Shown here piece after piece: positions 16,293-25,800 of a stretch of 64,000 nt of DNA (the first letter of the stretch is position 1; every line of letters begins with the position of its first letter). The notes beneath the pieces are model-generated. The model was not told where the DNA came from. It searched no databases and was given only the letters and a program-made list of their open reading frames with translations. Both the position numbers and the translations under genes were made by a program. Source of the DNA: Chryseobacterium koreense CCUG 49689. Lineage in GTDB: Bacteria > Bacteroidota > Bacteroidia > Flavobacteriales > Weeksellaceae. The stretch covers positions 1-64,000 of the forward strand of contig NZ_LFNG01000003.1 in assembly GCF_001045435.1 (NCBI RefSeq), written 5' to 3'.

Positions 16293-18281
16293 ATGCAAGA
16301 ACAACAGAATCAAATAAAGATTTACAGTTTTTTCCAAAAGATGGTTTATTTCATCGTTTTGTTGGACTGTACATCTCTGTTTTTCCTTTCAGCAAAAATC
16401 CCATTTGTAACTGATTTGCTCACGAAATTTTCGAAGATGGGTTTATTTTACCCACCTCTGAATGCGAAGTTTTGCACCATAGTATTAATAGCATTGGTTG
16501 CGATTGGAACGAGAGCCAAGAAAAAAATTGATCTTAATATTGGGAAGCAAATAATCTTACCAATAATGGTTGGATTAGCCTTGATGTTCAGTTCTTTGTT
16601 AATTGTTTCAGAAGCAGGCAACAATGCATTGCCAAAGGTTATTCCGCCTTTAAATTTCTATCAAATCATTTACACCCTTCTTTCATTTTTAGGTGCATTG
16701 ATAGCGCAGGTCGGTGCAGATAATATCTCAAAATTGATGCAGCAGAAAATGGGAAAAGATCGATGGAATATTGAGGAAGAAAGTTTTGCTCAAAATCAAG
16801 AGTTGGTAAAAACGGATACGTCTGTGAACATTCCATATCTCTTTAGATTTAATAAAAAAACTAATAAGGGTTGGATTAACATTAACCCCTTTCGAGGTAC
16901 GATGGTCATTGGAACGCCAGGATCAGGAAAATCCTTTGGGGTTATTAATCCTGCGATTCGCCAGATGATTAATAAAGGTTTTTGTCTTTGTATCTATGAT
17001 TTTAAATTTCCAGATTTAGCGAAGATTGCCTACTATCACTATTTATTAAAGAAACACAGAGATCCTGCGTATCAACATGAATTTCATGTAATTAATTTAA
17101 ATGAGGTTGAAAAATCAAAAAGGGTAAATCCATTTAAAAAAGAATACATCCAAACTTTAGCAGAAGCACAGGAAATGGCAGAATCTATGGTTTCCTCTTT
17201 GCAAAAAGGTGGTCCAAGTTCTGGCGGCGGATCAGAAGCATTTTTTACGCAGTCGGCAATAAATTTTCTTTCCTCCTGCATTTATTTCTTTGCACGATTT
17301 GAAAATGGAAAATATTCAGATTTACCGCATATTCTGTCTTTTATGAACAGGAGTTACCAAGATATTTTTGATACTCTTTTCTCGAATGAAGAAATATTTT
17401 CCCTGCTTTCGCCATTTAAAACCGCGTATGATAATAGAGCGTTTGACCAATTAGAAGGACAAGTTGGAACATTAAAAATTTTCCTTTCCAGATTGGCGAC
17501 CAAAGAAAGTTTTTGGGTTTTTTCAGGTGATGAAGTAGAGTTGAAAATAACTGATAAAGAAAAACCGTCGATTATCATTTTGGCTTCCGATCCGGGAACG
17601 CAAGACATTAATTCAGCCTTGTATTCATCTATTTTAAATAGAACATTACGACTGATTAATTCTAAAAATAATTTGCCGGGTGGAATTATAGCAGATGAGT
17701 TCCCAACAATTTACATTCACAAAATTGACAATGTTGTGGCAACGGCCAGAAGTAATAAAATTGCTGTGCTTTTAGGCTTGCAGGAAATTCCACAATTGCG
17801 ACAATTCTACAAAAAAGAAGTAGCAGAAACCATCTCAGCGATTGTAGGAAATATCATTTCAGGATCAGCAAGAGACAAAAATACTTTGGACTGGATGGAG
17901 AAAATGTTTGGAAAAATCAAGCAGAAAAGTTATTCGCAATCCATTTCTCAAACAGGAACTTCTACAAGCATCAATGAGAAAATGGATTTCATGATTCCCG
18001 CTGGAAAAATAGCAGCACTCAAAACCGGTGAGATGGTTGGAATGATTGCGCAAGGTGAAGAAAATAATACAGAAGAGTACAGAACTTCTGCGATTAGTGG
18101 AAAAATTAATCTAGATATGAATGCCATTAAAAATGAAGAAGAAAATTATGTGGCAATGCCTGATTATTACTCATTCTTGGACAAAAAAGGAAACAATAGA
18201 AAAGAGGAAGTCCTAATGACCAACTTCCGGAAAATAAATATGGAAGTAGAATTAATAGTAAATGAAACGGCTAAAGCATAA
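16293..18281 (+). CDS. VirD4/TraD-type coupling protein (MobC/TraG family)
   Basis: The 662-residue protein should link the relaxase-DNA complex to the channel. Four hydrophobic N-terminal segments (about residues 15-150) are followed by Walker A GTPGSGKS at 207-214 and a Walker B region GGIIADEFPTIYI (Asp468-Glu469). Further motifs ending in LGLQEIPQLRQFY and ISGSARDKNTLDWMEKMFG are typical of T4CPs of Bacteroidetes elements, where the protein is called MobC. Here it lies after traN and not beside the relaxase gene. The next start lies inside its end (overlap of 20 bases). Confidence 0.9.
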   Translation: MQEQQNQIKIYSFFQKMVYFIVLLDCTSLFFLSAKIPFVTDLLTKFSKMGLFYPPLNAKFCTIVLIALVAIGTRAKKKIDLNIGKQIILPIMVGLALMFSSLLIVSEAGNNALPKVIPPLNFYQIIYTLLSFLGALIAQVGADNISKLMQQKMGKDRWNIEEESFAQNQELVKTDTSVNIPYLFRFNKKTNKGWININPFRGTMVIGTPGSGKSFGVINPAIRQMINKGFCLCIYDFKFPDLAKIAYYHYLLKKHRDPAYQHEFHVINLNEVEKSKRVNPFKKEYIQTLAEAQEMAESMVSSLQKGGPSSGGGSEAFFTQSAINFLSSCIYFFARFENGKYSDLPHILSFMNRSYQDIFDTLFSNEEIFSLLSPFKTAYDNRAFDQLEGQVGTLKIFLSRLATKESFWVFSGDEVELKITDKEKPSIIILASDPGTQDINSALYSSILNRTLRLINSKNNLPGGIIADEFPTIYIHKIDNVVATARSNKIAVLLGLQEIPQLRQFYKKEVAETISAIVGNIISGSARDKNTLDWMEKMFGKIKQKSYSQSISQTGTSTSINEKMDFMIPAGKIAALKTGEMVGMIAQGEENNTEEYRTSAISGKINLDMNAIKNEEENYVAMPDYYSFLDKKGNNRKEEVLMTNFRKINMEVELIVNETAKA

Positions 18282-19122
18282 AATGATGAAGGTGAAATTT
18301 AAAATAGCATTTCTGTTATTCGGGGTTATGTGCGGCCAGTTATTGAATGCTCAATTCAATACTTTGAAGCGAAGTAAAGTTGAAAAAGAATCAATTACAA
18401 ATTTGGACTTAAAAATTCAAAATCAGAAAAGCGATAAAAGTGAAAAGATAAACAGAGGTATAAAATTATTTAGTTCCCCTTCCAAAGCAGAATTGAAAAG
18501 AAAAATTGATTCCTTAAAATCATCGTTGATTAAAAATAGCGCTCCGAAAATCAAGGATAAAAATTTTGATTTTAAAAGAATTGAAGATTCATTAATTATC
18601 ATTTTGAAAGCAAATGCAGTTCTGATAAAAAAATCTAAACCATTGAAAACCTTTGATTTTATAGAGGACAACGAACTAAACTTAACATCCAGAATTCACA
18701 TGCCGCTCAAAAATAGAATTTCTGTCACCTCTTCTTTTGGATCCCGGACTCATCCTATTTTTGGAATAAAGAAAATGCACAACGGGGCAGATCTAAAAGC
18801 ATCATACGAAAAGGTATATGCAGTAATGGATGGTATTGTAACGGTGGCAGGTTGGGATTCTAAAGGGGGTGGAAATTATATTAAAATCAAACATTCTAAT
18901 TCCTTTGTCACTTCTTATCTGCATTTATCTGAAATCTATTATCGAGTTGGAGAATATGTAAAAGCAGGATTTATCATTGCAAAAAGTGGAAACTCCGGAA
19001 ATTCGACAGGTGCACATCTTCATTTTTCAGTAAGCGAAAATGGAAATTACATTAACCCAATTCATTTTTTAAATGATCTCATCAAAGCAAATAATTTAAT
19101 AGCAACACATTATGCAAACTAA
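18262..19122 (+). CDS. M23-family (LytM-like) peptidoglycan endopeptidase
   Basis: The 286-residue protein has a signal peptide (ending QLLNAQF) and a charged helical linker. Its M23 domain (about 150-275) holds the zinc ligands MHNGADL (His173, Asp177) and GAHLHFS (His252, His254), plus SYLHLS. It starts at ATG 18262 inside the coupling-protein gene or at ATG 18283 just after it. In a conjugation operon such an enzyme would open peptidoglycan for the secretion channel, the job often done by VirB1-type transglycosylases, none of which is visible here. All metal ligands are present, so it should be active. Confidence 0.85.
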   Translation: MKRLKHKMMKVKFKIAFLLFGVMCGQLLNAQFNTLKRSKVEKESITNLDLKIQNQKSDKSEKINRGIKLFSSPSKAELKRKIDSLKSSLIKNSAPKIKDKNFDFKRIEDSLIIILKANAVLIKKSKPLKTFDFIEDNELNLTSRIHMPLKNRISVTSSFGSRTHPIFGIKKMHNGADLKASYEKVYAVMDGIVTVAGWDSKGGGNYIKIKHSNSFVTSYLHLSEIYYRVGEYVKAGFIIAKSGNSGNSTGAHLHFSVSENGNYINPIHFLNDLIKANNLIATHYAN

Positions 19123-19816
19123 CAATTTACCCACAGAAGACCTAAAGAAATATGGAATTGTAGAACCCGATAATTCATTTTCAAAAAAACTATCTGCAGA
19201 GGATATCCAGAAGTTTCTGAGTGGATATACCATTGTTGCAGACAATGATAAAAACAGAGCAACTTTTCAGCTCGTTGAAAATAACAGCCGTTTAAATGTG
19301 GTTTTTCTGGAAAGAGATAAGAATATTTCTAGCATTTTGGCTGAAAGTAAGGAAAGGATAGAATATTCGGAAATCAAGGATTTATCAAAAGGTGAGAACC
19401 AATTAAATTTCGAAAAGAAAGCCTTTGTATATGATAAAGAAACCAAAAATGTGGTTGAGTTTGATTTGGTGAAAAACGCAATGGAACTGACTGCAATTAT
19501 AGCCGATAAAAAAGATGCGATTGAAATCAACCGTTACAAAATAGAATTGCAAAAACTGAAAAGTTTTCTGCAGGATAAAATGGATCAGTTTCCAGAGATC
19601 GCGAAAGAAATCACTAGCGATTTGAACATTGTATCAGAAGAAATCAACACCATAAATAGTATTTCACAAAATGAGAGCAATTCTCCAAAACAAGGACGAT
19701 CAGAAGTTCAGCTCAATGTGAATGATCCCGATTTATACCATGATGCTCATCGGAAAAGAGACGAAGAATTCGACCAAGAAGAAAAGAAGGAGAAGTCGCG
19801 AGGTTTCAAAAGATAG
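19112..19816 (+). CDS. Acidic hypothetical protein, DUF4099/DUF3945-like N-terminus
   Basis: The 234-residue protein has no signal or TM. The start (DLKKYGIVEPDNSFSKKLSAEDIQKFLSGY) resembles the DUF4099/DUF3945 proteins of Bacteroidetes mobile elements, which carry repeated short domains of this kind. A long charged helix follows, and the tail is very polar (DAHRKRDEEFDQEEKKEK). It overlaps the M23 gene by 11 bases, so it is translated with the transfer operon, but it precedes the accessory DNA-processing genes. Function unknown. Confidence 0.6.
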   Translation: MQTNNLPTEDLKKYGIVEPDNSFSKKLSAEDIQKFLSGYTIVADNDKNRATFQLVENNSRLNVVFLERDKNISSILAESKERIEYSEIKDLSKGENQLNFEKKAFVYDKETKNVVEFDLVKNAMELTAIIADKKDAIEINRYKIELQKLKSFLQDKMDQFPEIAKEITSDLNIVSEEINTINSISQNESNSPKQGRSEVQLNVNDPDLYHDAHRKRDEEFDQEEKKEKSRGFKR

Positions 19817-19848
19817 ACTATTAAAAATCCCAATTCTAAAAACTAAAT

Positions 19849-22005
19849 ATGACTATAACATTAGAAATAGGCAGGTACAACGAAAAAGTTGAAAGCGCAG
19901 GTTTTCAAAAAATGGAATTTTCCGACATCGATGAAGCGATTGCTAATCTCGAATTTATGAAAATGGGTTTCAATTATTTTAAAACTGGAGAATCGTTAGT
20001 TGTAAGATTAGCAGAAGGAACAAAACCGCATCTAATAGATTACGAAGCGGTTATTCCTATCCAGGAAATTAGAAAAGAACTCGAAGATAAATACCATCCT
20101 CACATTCAGAAAAATGAAAATGAAATCCGATCGATTACAACAAATGGCAAAACGAAAATATCGGCAAACTCAAACTTTAGTTTTGAAGCGGATGCAACGA
20201 CAAGGTATGCAAAAACATCATCTGGCGAAGAATTACCTTTTAAATTGTTCAATCCCAATGAAACTGGTGCCGGATCCAATTTGCTACGGGAACCGCAAGA
20301 TCCTTTACTATCCGACGATTTTGCATTAGTGGAAAGACGTTTTGCCGAGAACAAATCACTGCAACTCTTCGGGAATGAAAAAATCGGAAGTATCGATGAT
20401 GTTGCCTGGCTTTTTAAAGCCTTAGAAGATGAAGCTGTAGAGCATGCTTTTTTAGTTTATGACTTTAAAGACAAAGGATATTTTGTTCAACATATTTCCA
20501 CTGGAACTTTTGATGCAGCATTTGTTGATAACAGACTATTGATCGGAAATGTACTTGAAGCAAACCCTTCAGCAATCACTTTGGTACATAACCATCCGAG
20601 CGGAAATCTGAAAGTTTCTAAAGCAGATGTGGATTGTATTAACAAGTTGAAAAAGGCATTAGAAGATTCAGATATTAATGTAAATAGTGGGGTCATCATC
20701 AATTTAAGAAGCGGAAAGTATGTCGTTTTTGATGAAAATGAAACTGCTCATATCTATATGAAATCTAATCCGGAATCTTTCAAGGAAATACAGCCCTATT
20801 CTTTTAGTAAACAGGTTCTGGTAGAAAATTATCAACCCGTGAAAATTACGAGTTCAACAGATATTGCAAAATTTATTACCTCTCAAAAATTCGGGATCTC
20901 TGATAAGACAGAATTATTGGTGCTCAACAACCAGTTGAATATCGTGGGGAAATTCATTATGCCTCCTGATAATCAGCTTGATTTTATCATCGGGAAGGTC
21001 GCAAAGTTCGGTGGATCAAAGTGCATTTTGTATGGAAATAATATCACTCCGGAGCAAGTTAACACCTACAACCAGAAGCTACATTTTTCAGGAATCGAAA
21101 TTTTAGATGCAATTCGATTTAACAGTGGTAATGGTAGAAAATTATATGAATCCTTCGCTGACAGCGGAGCGTTGAAAAGTCCAAGAGAAATGAATGGCGA
21201 AGTACGGGAACATTCAAATATTACTAATTATAAACAAAATCAAAAATCAAAAATTATGGAAAAGAAAGAATTTAACCAAGTAGAGTATTTGCAAAATCAA
21301 CTGAAATACTTTGGGTTTGGTGAGAGTGAAAAACTTCACAAAGATTTAGAAACAGGAATGAATTCCGCGGAAAACCAATTTGAAATTAAAACCATTTCAG
21401 ACAAAGCATCACCTGGTAACAAAGTGGATTTTACGTTGAAATTTAACAAAACAGACAGTGGAGGAGTTTTTCTTAATTCCTATCAAGCTGTTTTGAATAA
21501 TGAGAAAGGAGAAGAAATATCCCAGAATTTCGCAGTGAACAGAGAGAATACCTTTACTGCAAAGGAAGCGGTTAATTTATTAGAAGGTCGATCTGTAAAA
21601 ATTGAATTCACTAATCCGAAAACAGAACAATTGGAACCGGCATTTGTAAAACTCAATTTTGCAGAACCTAAAACGGAAAAAGGAAATTACAATTTCCAAA
21701 ATTTCTACAAAAATTATGGGGTAGATACCGATCAGATCGTAGAAAAATCTAACCTAATTTTCGACAAGCCAGAGTACAAAGAAAGTACGATCAAATCTTT
21801 AGAAAAAGGGAATGTGGTCAAAGTGAAATTTGAAATGGACGACAATGTTGTGGAAGGGAAAGCAGTGCTCAATCCGCAATACAAGAACTTGAGTATCTAC
21901 GATCAGGACTTGAACCGGATTAATACCAATAAGCCTCTGGAAGGTTTGGAGAACGAGAATAAGCACGATAAAAATAAGGTGAAGGAACAGAGTATCAAAA
22001 GGTAA
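19849..22005 (+). CDS. RadC-like JAMM-domain protein, apparent fusion with a second element-encoded protein
   Basis: In this 718-residue protein, residues ~185-310 form a RadC/JAB domain with the JAMM site HNHPSGNLKVSKAD (His247, His249, Asp260), preceded by the RadC-like core AFLVYDFKDKGY. A second, diverged copy of the fold may follow (about 335-440). From residue 470 (ATG 21256, MEKKEFNQVEYLQNQLKYFG) the sequence looks like the start of a separate Bacteroidetes mobile-element protein of ~250 residues. The ~15 codons before it (SNITNYKQNQKSKI) are AT-rich spacer-like sequence. The open frame is continuous, so this is either a real fusion by stop-codon loss or a gene with a strong internal start. 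Role of RadC-like proteins in conjugative elements is unknown. Confidence 0.75.
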   Translation: MTITLEIGRYNEKVESAGFQKMEFSDIDEAIANLEFMKMGFNYFKTGESLVVRLAEGTKPHLIDYEAVIPIQEIRKELEDKYHPHIQKNENEIRSITTNGKTKISANSNFSFEADATTRYAKTSSGEELPFKLFNPNETGAGSNLLREPQDPLLSDDFALVERRFAENKSLQLFGNEKIGSIDDVAWLFKALEDEAVEHAFLVYDFKDKGYFVQHISTGTFDAAFVDNRLLIGNVLEANPSAITLVHNHPSGNLKVSKADVDCINKLKKALEDSDINVNSGVIINLRSGKYVVFDENETAHIYMKSNPESFKEIQPYSFSKQVLVENYQPVKITSSTDIAKFITSQKFGISDKTELLVLNNQLNIVGKFIMPPDNQLDFIIGKVAKFGGSKCILYGNNITPEQVNTYNQKLHFSGIEILDAIRFNSGNGRKLYESFADSGALKSPREMNGEVREHSNITNYKQNQKSKIMEKKEFNQVEYLQNQLKYFGFGESEKLHKDLETGMNSAENQFEIKTISDKASPGNKVDFTLKFNKTDSGGVFLNSYQAVLNNEKGEEISQNFAVNRENTFTAKEAVNLLEGRSVKIEFTNPKTEQLEPAFVKLNFAEPKTEKGNYNFQNFYKNYGVDTDQIVEKSNLIFDKPEYKESTIKSLEKGNVVKVKFEMDDNVVEGKAVLNPQYKNLSIYDQDLNRINTNKPLEGLENENKHDKNKVKEQSIKR

Positions 22006-22025
22006 GACCGTCAATCGTTGGATTA

Positions 22026-22071
22026 TAAAAACGGTTGGTTTACTCTAATTAACCGTTTTTTTTCTTTTTTA
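22026..22071 (+). terminator. Rho-independent terminator after the RadC-like gene
   Basis: The arms AAAACGGTT (from 22027) and AACCGTTTT (from 22051) enclose a 14-base loop and are followed by a run of T (TTTTTTTTCTTTTTT). It would end the long transfer transcript, leaving the next gene pair to its own promoter. Confidence 0.8.
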
Positions 22072-22082
22072 AAAGCAAAGAT

Positions 22083-22805
22083 ATGTTACACAAAGTTAGG
22101 ATGTTTAGTAGAAGTATATGCAGGTCACGGAGGAAAGTAACATTAATATTAGTGCCCCTAGTATTACTGGTGACTTACTCTTGTAGAAAAGAAATAAGAC
22201 CTGAAAAGGGTGGTCTGGATCTTATTTCTAATGTTTATTTGGATGCCTCAAAAGGACTGGATAAGGTGCAGAATTTTCACATTTCAAGAATGAATTATTC
22301 AGGTTCTAACCTGATAGAGTTAATACCGGATATGAATTTTCCAGAAGTGACCGAAAACATTTACTACATCAAAGATTCAATCTATTTTAATGTTGGACTT
22401 GAGAATAGTGGCAGTGCAATTCTTTCAGATCTTCCAAGTCATCAAAAGGCACTTTCAGTTACTAAAAAGAAAGAAGGCGCACTTTTCACAGAGGAGTGGA
22501 TTCCAAATTATCTTCATCGAAAAAACATTCGCGACACCGTGCTCTTCAATAAAAATTATAAACGCTTTGAAGTAAATTCTGCAAAAAGTTTTTCACGCTA
22601 TTACATCTTTCCAACCGACACTATTTTGCCTTATTCTATTTATAGGCACGCAGAAATTGATTACGGCGGAAGGCTTGAACGAATTGATTCTTACAATAAA
22701 GACAAAGATATTTTCGTAACACTTCAGCTGCTAACCAGAAAGAATTGGGACGATGAAGCCAAAGAAATATTTGATTTTAATGAGTTTGTAAAAAAGAAAA
22801 AATAG
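22083..22805 (+). CDS. Putative lipoprotein of unknown function
   Basis: The 240-residue protein has a basic N-terminus, a hydrophobic stretch and a lipobox-like LLVTYSC (Cys at about residue 34), so it should be lipidated and envelope-bound. The signal is preceded by an unusually long Arg-rich leader (RSICRSRRKV); an internal start at ATG 22101 (MFSRS) would shorten it slightly. The mature part is beta-rich with RYYIFPTDTILPYSIYRHAEIDYGG. Its TAG stop shares a base with the GTG of the giant helicase gene. An entry-exclusion or surface role is conceivable but unsupported. Confidence 0.6.
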   Translation: MLHKVRMFSRSICRSRRKVTLILVPLVLLVTYSCRKEIRPEKGGLDLISNVYLDASKGLDKVQNFHISRMNYSGSNLIELIPDMNFPEVTENIYYIKDSIYFNVGLENSGSAILSDLPSHQKALSVTKKKEGALFTEEWIPNYLHRKNIRDTVLFNKNYKRFEVNSAKSFSRYYIFPTDTILPYSIYRHAEIDYGGRLERIDSYNKDKDIFVTLQLLTRKNWDDEAKEIFDFNEFVKKKK

Positions 22806-25800
22806 TGCCCGCACATTCAATTTACTATTCCGATTCAGAAATCGACAATATGTCAAACAGTCTGTCCTTACTTGACTATTTTCTTCATCTTGAAAAGAGA
22901 GGTGAAGTATACTTCGACCATAAAATTGGTAGTGAATATTACTTTAAAACAGACCGTAATAAATTTTCTGTATCAGACAAGGGCTATTATGATTTTAAAA
23001 CGGGCGAAGGTGGACAGATCATAAAAGCAGTAATGGAATTCGAGAAAGTAGATTGGAAAAGTGCGCTGGAATTTGCGAAAAACTTTAATCAAAATTTTAT
23101 GCTGTACGAAAATAATTTTGAAAAGGAACAAACCAGTTTATTGAAGGATGAAAGCAAGTCTGCGAATATTCACATTACAAATTCATTCGTGCCCAACAAT
23201 GAAATACTGATTTCCTATTTTGAAGGTCGTGGTATTTCAAAGCAGATTTTAGTGGATTACACAAAGCAAATTCATTACGAAATTGCAGGTAAGAATTATT
23301 TTGGAATCGGAATCGAAAATATATCTGGCGGATTTGAAATTCGAAATTCATTAATGAAGTCGAAGGTGGGGAAAAATAATATTTCAGAAATAATAGGTGA
23401 AAAAAATGAGGTGATCGTATTTGAAGGAATGACCGATATGTTATCCTTTGCGCAACTTTTGAAAATAAATAATCAAAAAAATAACAGAACACTGGTCACC
23501 CTTAATTCCATAACAAATCTTGAGAAATTTTTTAATAAATATACTAATTACAAAGGTAAAATGTTTCTTTGTCTGGACGGCGACAAAGCCGGAAATGAAG
23601 CGACAACAAAATTATTAAATTCGTTTAATGGCGACAACATTAAAGACATTCGAGCCTTATATAGAATTTCAGAAAATGGTCACAATGACTTGAATGAGTA
23701 TTTGCAAAATAAGCTTGGACTTCACAATATAAATGCTAATTTAGTAGAACAAAACACAGTCTCAAATGAAAACTTTAAAATCCAATCGCAAAGAAAAGGT
23801 AGCGGAGAATTTAGCCAAGCTCTCGAATCCAAACAAACACGAGATAACTCCAGCGGACAAAGAGTGGGCAGCGAAAATGCTGGAAATGGATCTGCAGAAT
23901 CAAAGTGGATCGATCTATCAGGAAGAAGAGTTAGAAAATCCGTTACAAATGCACAACGAGAAGATGCTTCGAAAAATGAAGGTAGAGAAACTCCCTTGGA
24001 TGGAAAATTAATACAAATTTCCACAGAGTCGACAGAGTTAGACAAGTTAATAGAAAAATATAAAGGTCAAAAATTGACCAATGAACAAGTCGCAGAAGTA
24101 GTTTCTGCGGCTTGTTTCGTTTCTGAAACTGGCAAAATATTGATTAATGAAGCCGTAATCATTACAGATGAACTTAAAGATATTTGCAAACAGTTTAAGA
24201 GCGGAGGAACTGCCAAAGAAGGACGCGGAATTCTTGATGAATATTACACAGACCACAAAATTGTCGGGGTAGTTCGCAATTTAATATCAGATCAGTTTAA
24301 AAATAAAAAAGAAATATTTGTGTTAGAGCCAAGTGTTGGAACAGGAAATTTCATCAATGCCTCTGATGAATTAGCCATGAAATCTCACGTAAAAGGATTT
24401 GAAATAAACCCAACCACTGCGAAAATTGCAAAGATCTTTCATCCGGAAGCAGAAATCAATCTCCGATCTTTTGAAACAGAATTTATTGACGATAATGGAA
24501 ACAAAAGAGGTCCAAATGATTATATCGAGAAGTATGATTTGGTCATTGGAAATCCTCCTTATGGAGAACACAGAGGTTTTTATAAAGGATTGGGGGAGGA
24601 AAGTAAAATCTCAAAATATGAGGATTATTTTATTAAACGTGGTCTAGATTCTTTGAAACAAGATGGAATTTTGGCAATGGTTGTTCCTTCCGGCTGGTTA
24701 AACCGTCAGAAAAAGTTGAATAATGCTGAATTATTAAGTGCTTTTCGTTTGCCAAGTGGTGCTTTTGCGGGTACACAGATTGGAACGGATATTATAATTC
24801 TTAAAAAGAACAGTCAATCTCCCGCTCAAAATCTTTCTGATTACTTCGATAAAAACCCACAAAATATCTTAGGGGAAATTAGAGAGAAAACCAATCGCTT
24901 CGGCCGTTCGGAGTTTTACGTTCATGGCAATTTGGACGATGCTATTGCTTTACTGAGTAATCTTCGAAATAAAAAAGAAGCGGTAAGAATTGGCAATCTT
25001 TTCGAGGATTTAGAAATTAATGTACATGATGTTGACAAGATCGTTCCGCTAATAAATATAATTCCTGAAATTTCGCAAAAAGATATTCGGGACAATTCTA
25101 AAATTGAAGATGAACTACTTAAAAAAACTGTTTTAGAAAAATTAGAGAAAGCCCTGTTAATACTAAATACCGTCAAGTTTAAATCCCCTTCTATTGTTGC
25201 ACAAATTGAAAAATTCGCAAAGTGGAAAGTCCAAATATCTCATGAACCGGAGATTTTTTCAAATGAAAAATTAAGAGATCTTGGAGAGAAAGCAGATAAA
25301 ATACTTCAATCAGAAACCATTAAAAATTTTGAATATGAATTTCAGTCACAGCCATTAATTAAAAAAGGTATTTTGAAATACCAATTTGCGAAAGAAGATC
25401 GTGTTGTAGATGCATCATTGCAAAACAGTTCAGACATTACTGAGGACCAAATAGCAGCATTTAAAGCCACTTCATATGATGGCACGATTAATAATCACTC
25501 TAGGCATTTTGAATACGCTAACTACCAAGACGGAAAATATGTTCATGATTTTTATTATGCAGAAGGAAATATTTATGAGAAATTAGACCAACTCGAAAAG
25601 GATTTTAAAGAAGATTGGGGAATTATGGGTCTCGAAAAGAAGTATTATGAAAAGCAAAAGGCACTTTTATTAAATGTACTTCCAAAACTGAAAAGTTTAG
25701 ATGAGATCTCGATCAATCCAAATCATGAATTTGTACATAATTTTAAATTAGGAACTATAGAAAAAGAGCAGTATAATCATGAAAAAAGAGAGACTGAAAC

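Noticed and set aside
23722-24045. Overlapping frames of 81 and 107 codons inside the giant helicase gene
   Set aside because: They lie in the linker between Toprim and methylase domains in other frames, with no promoter or family resemblance.
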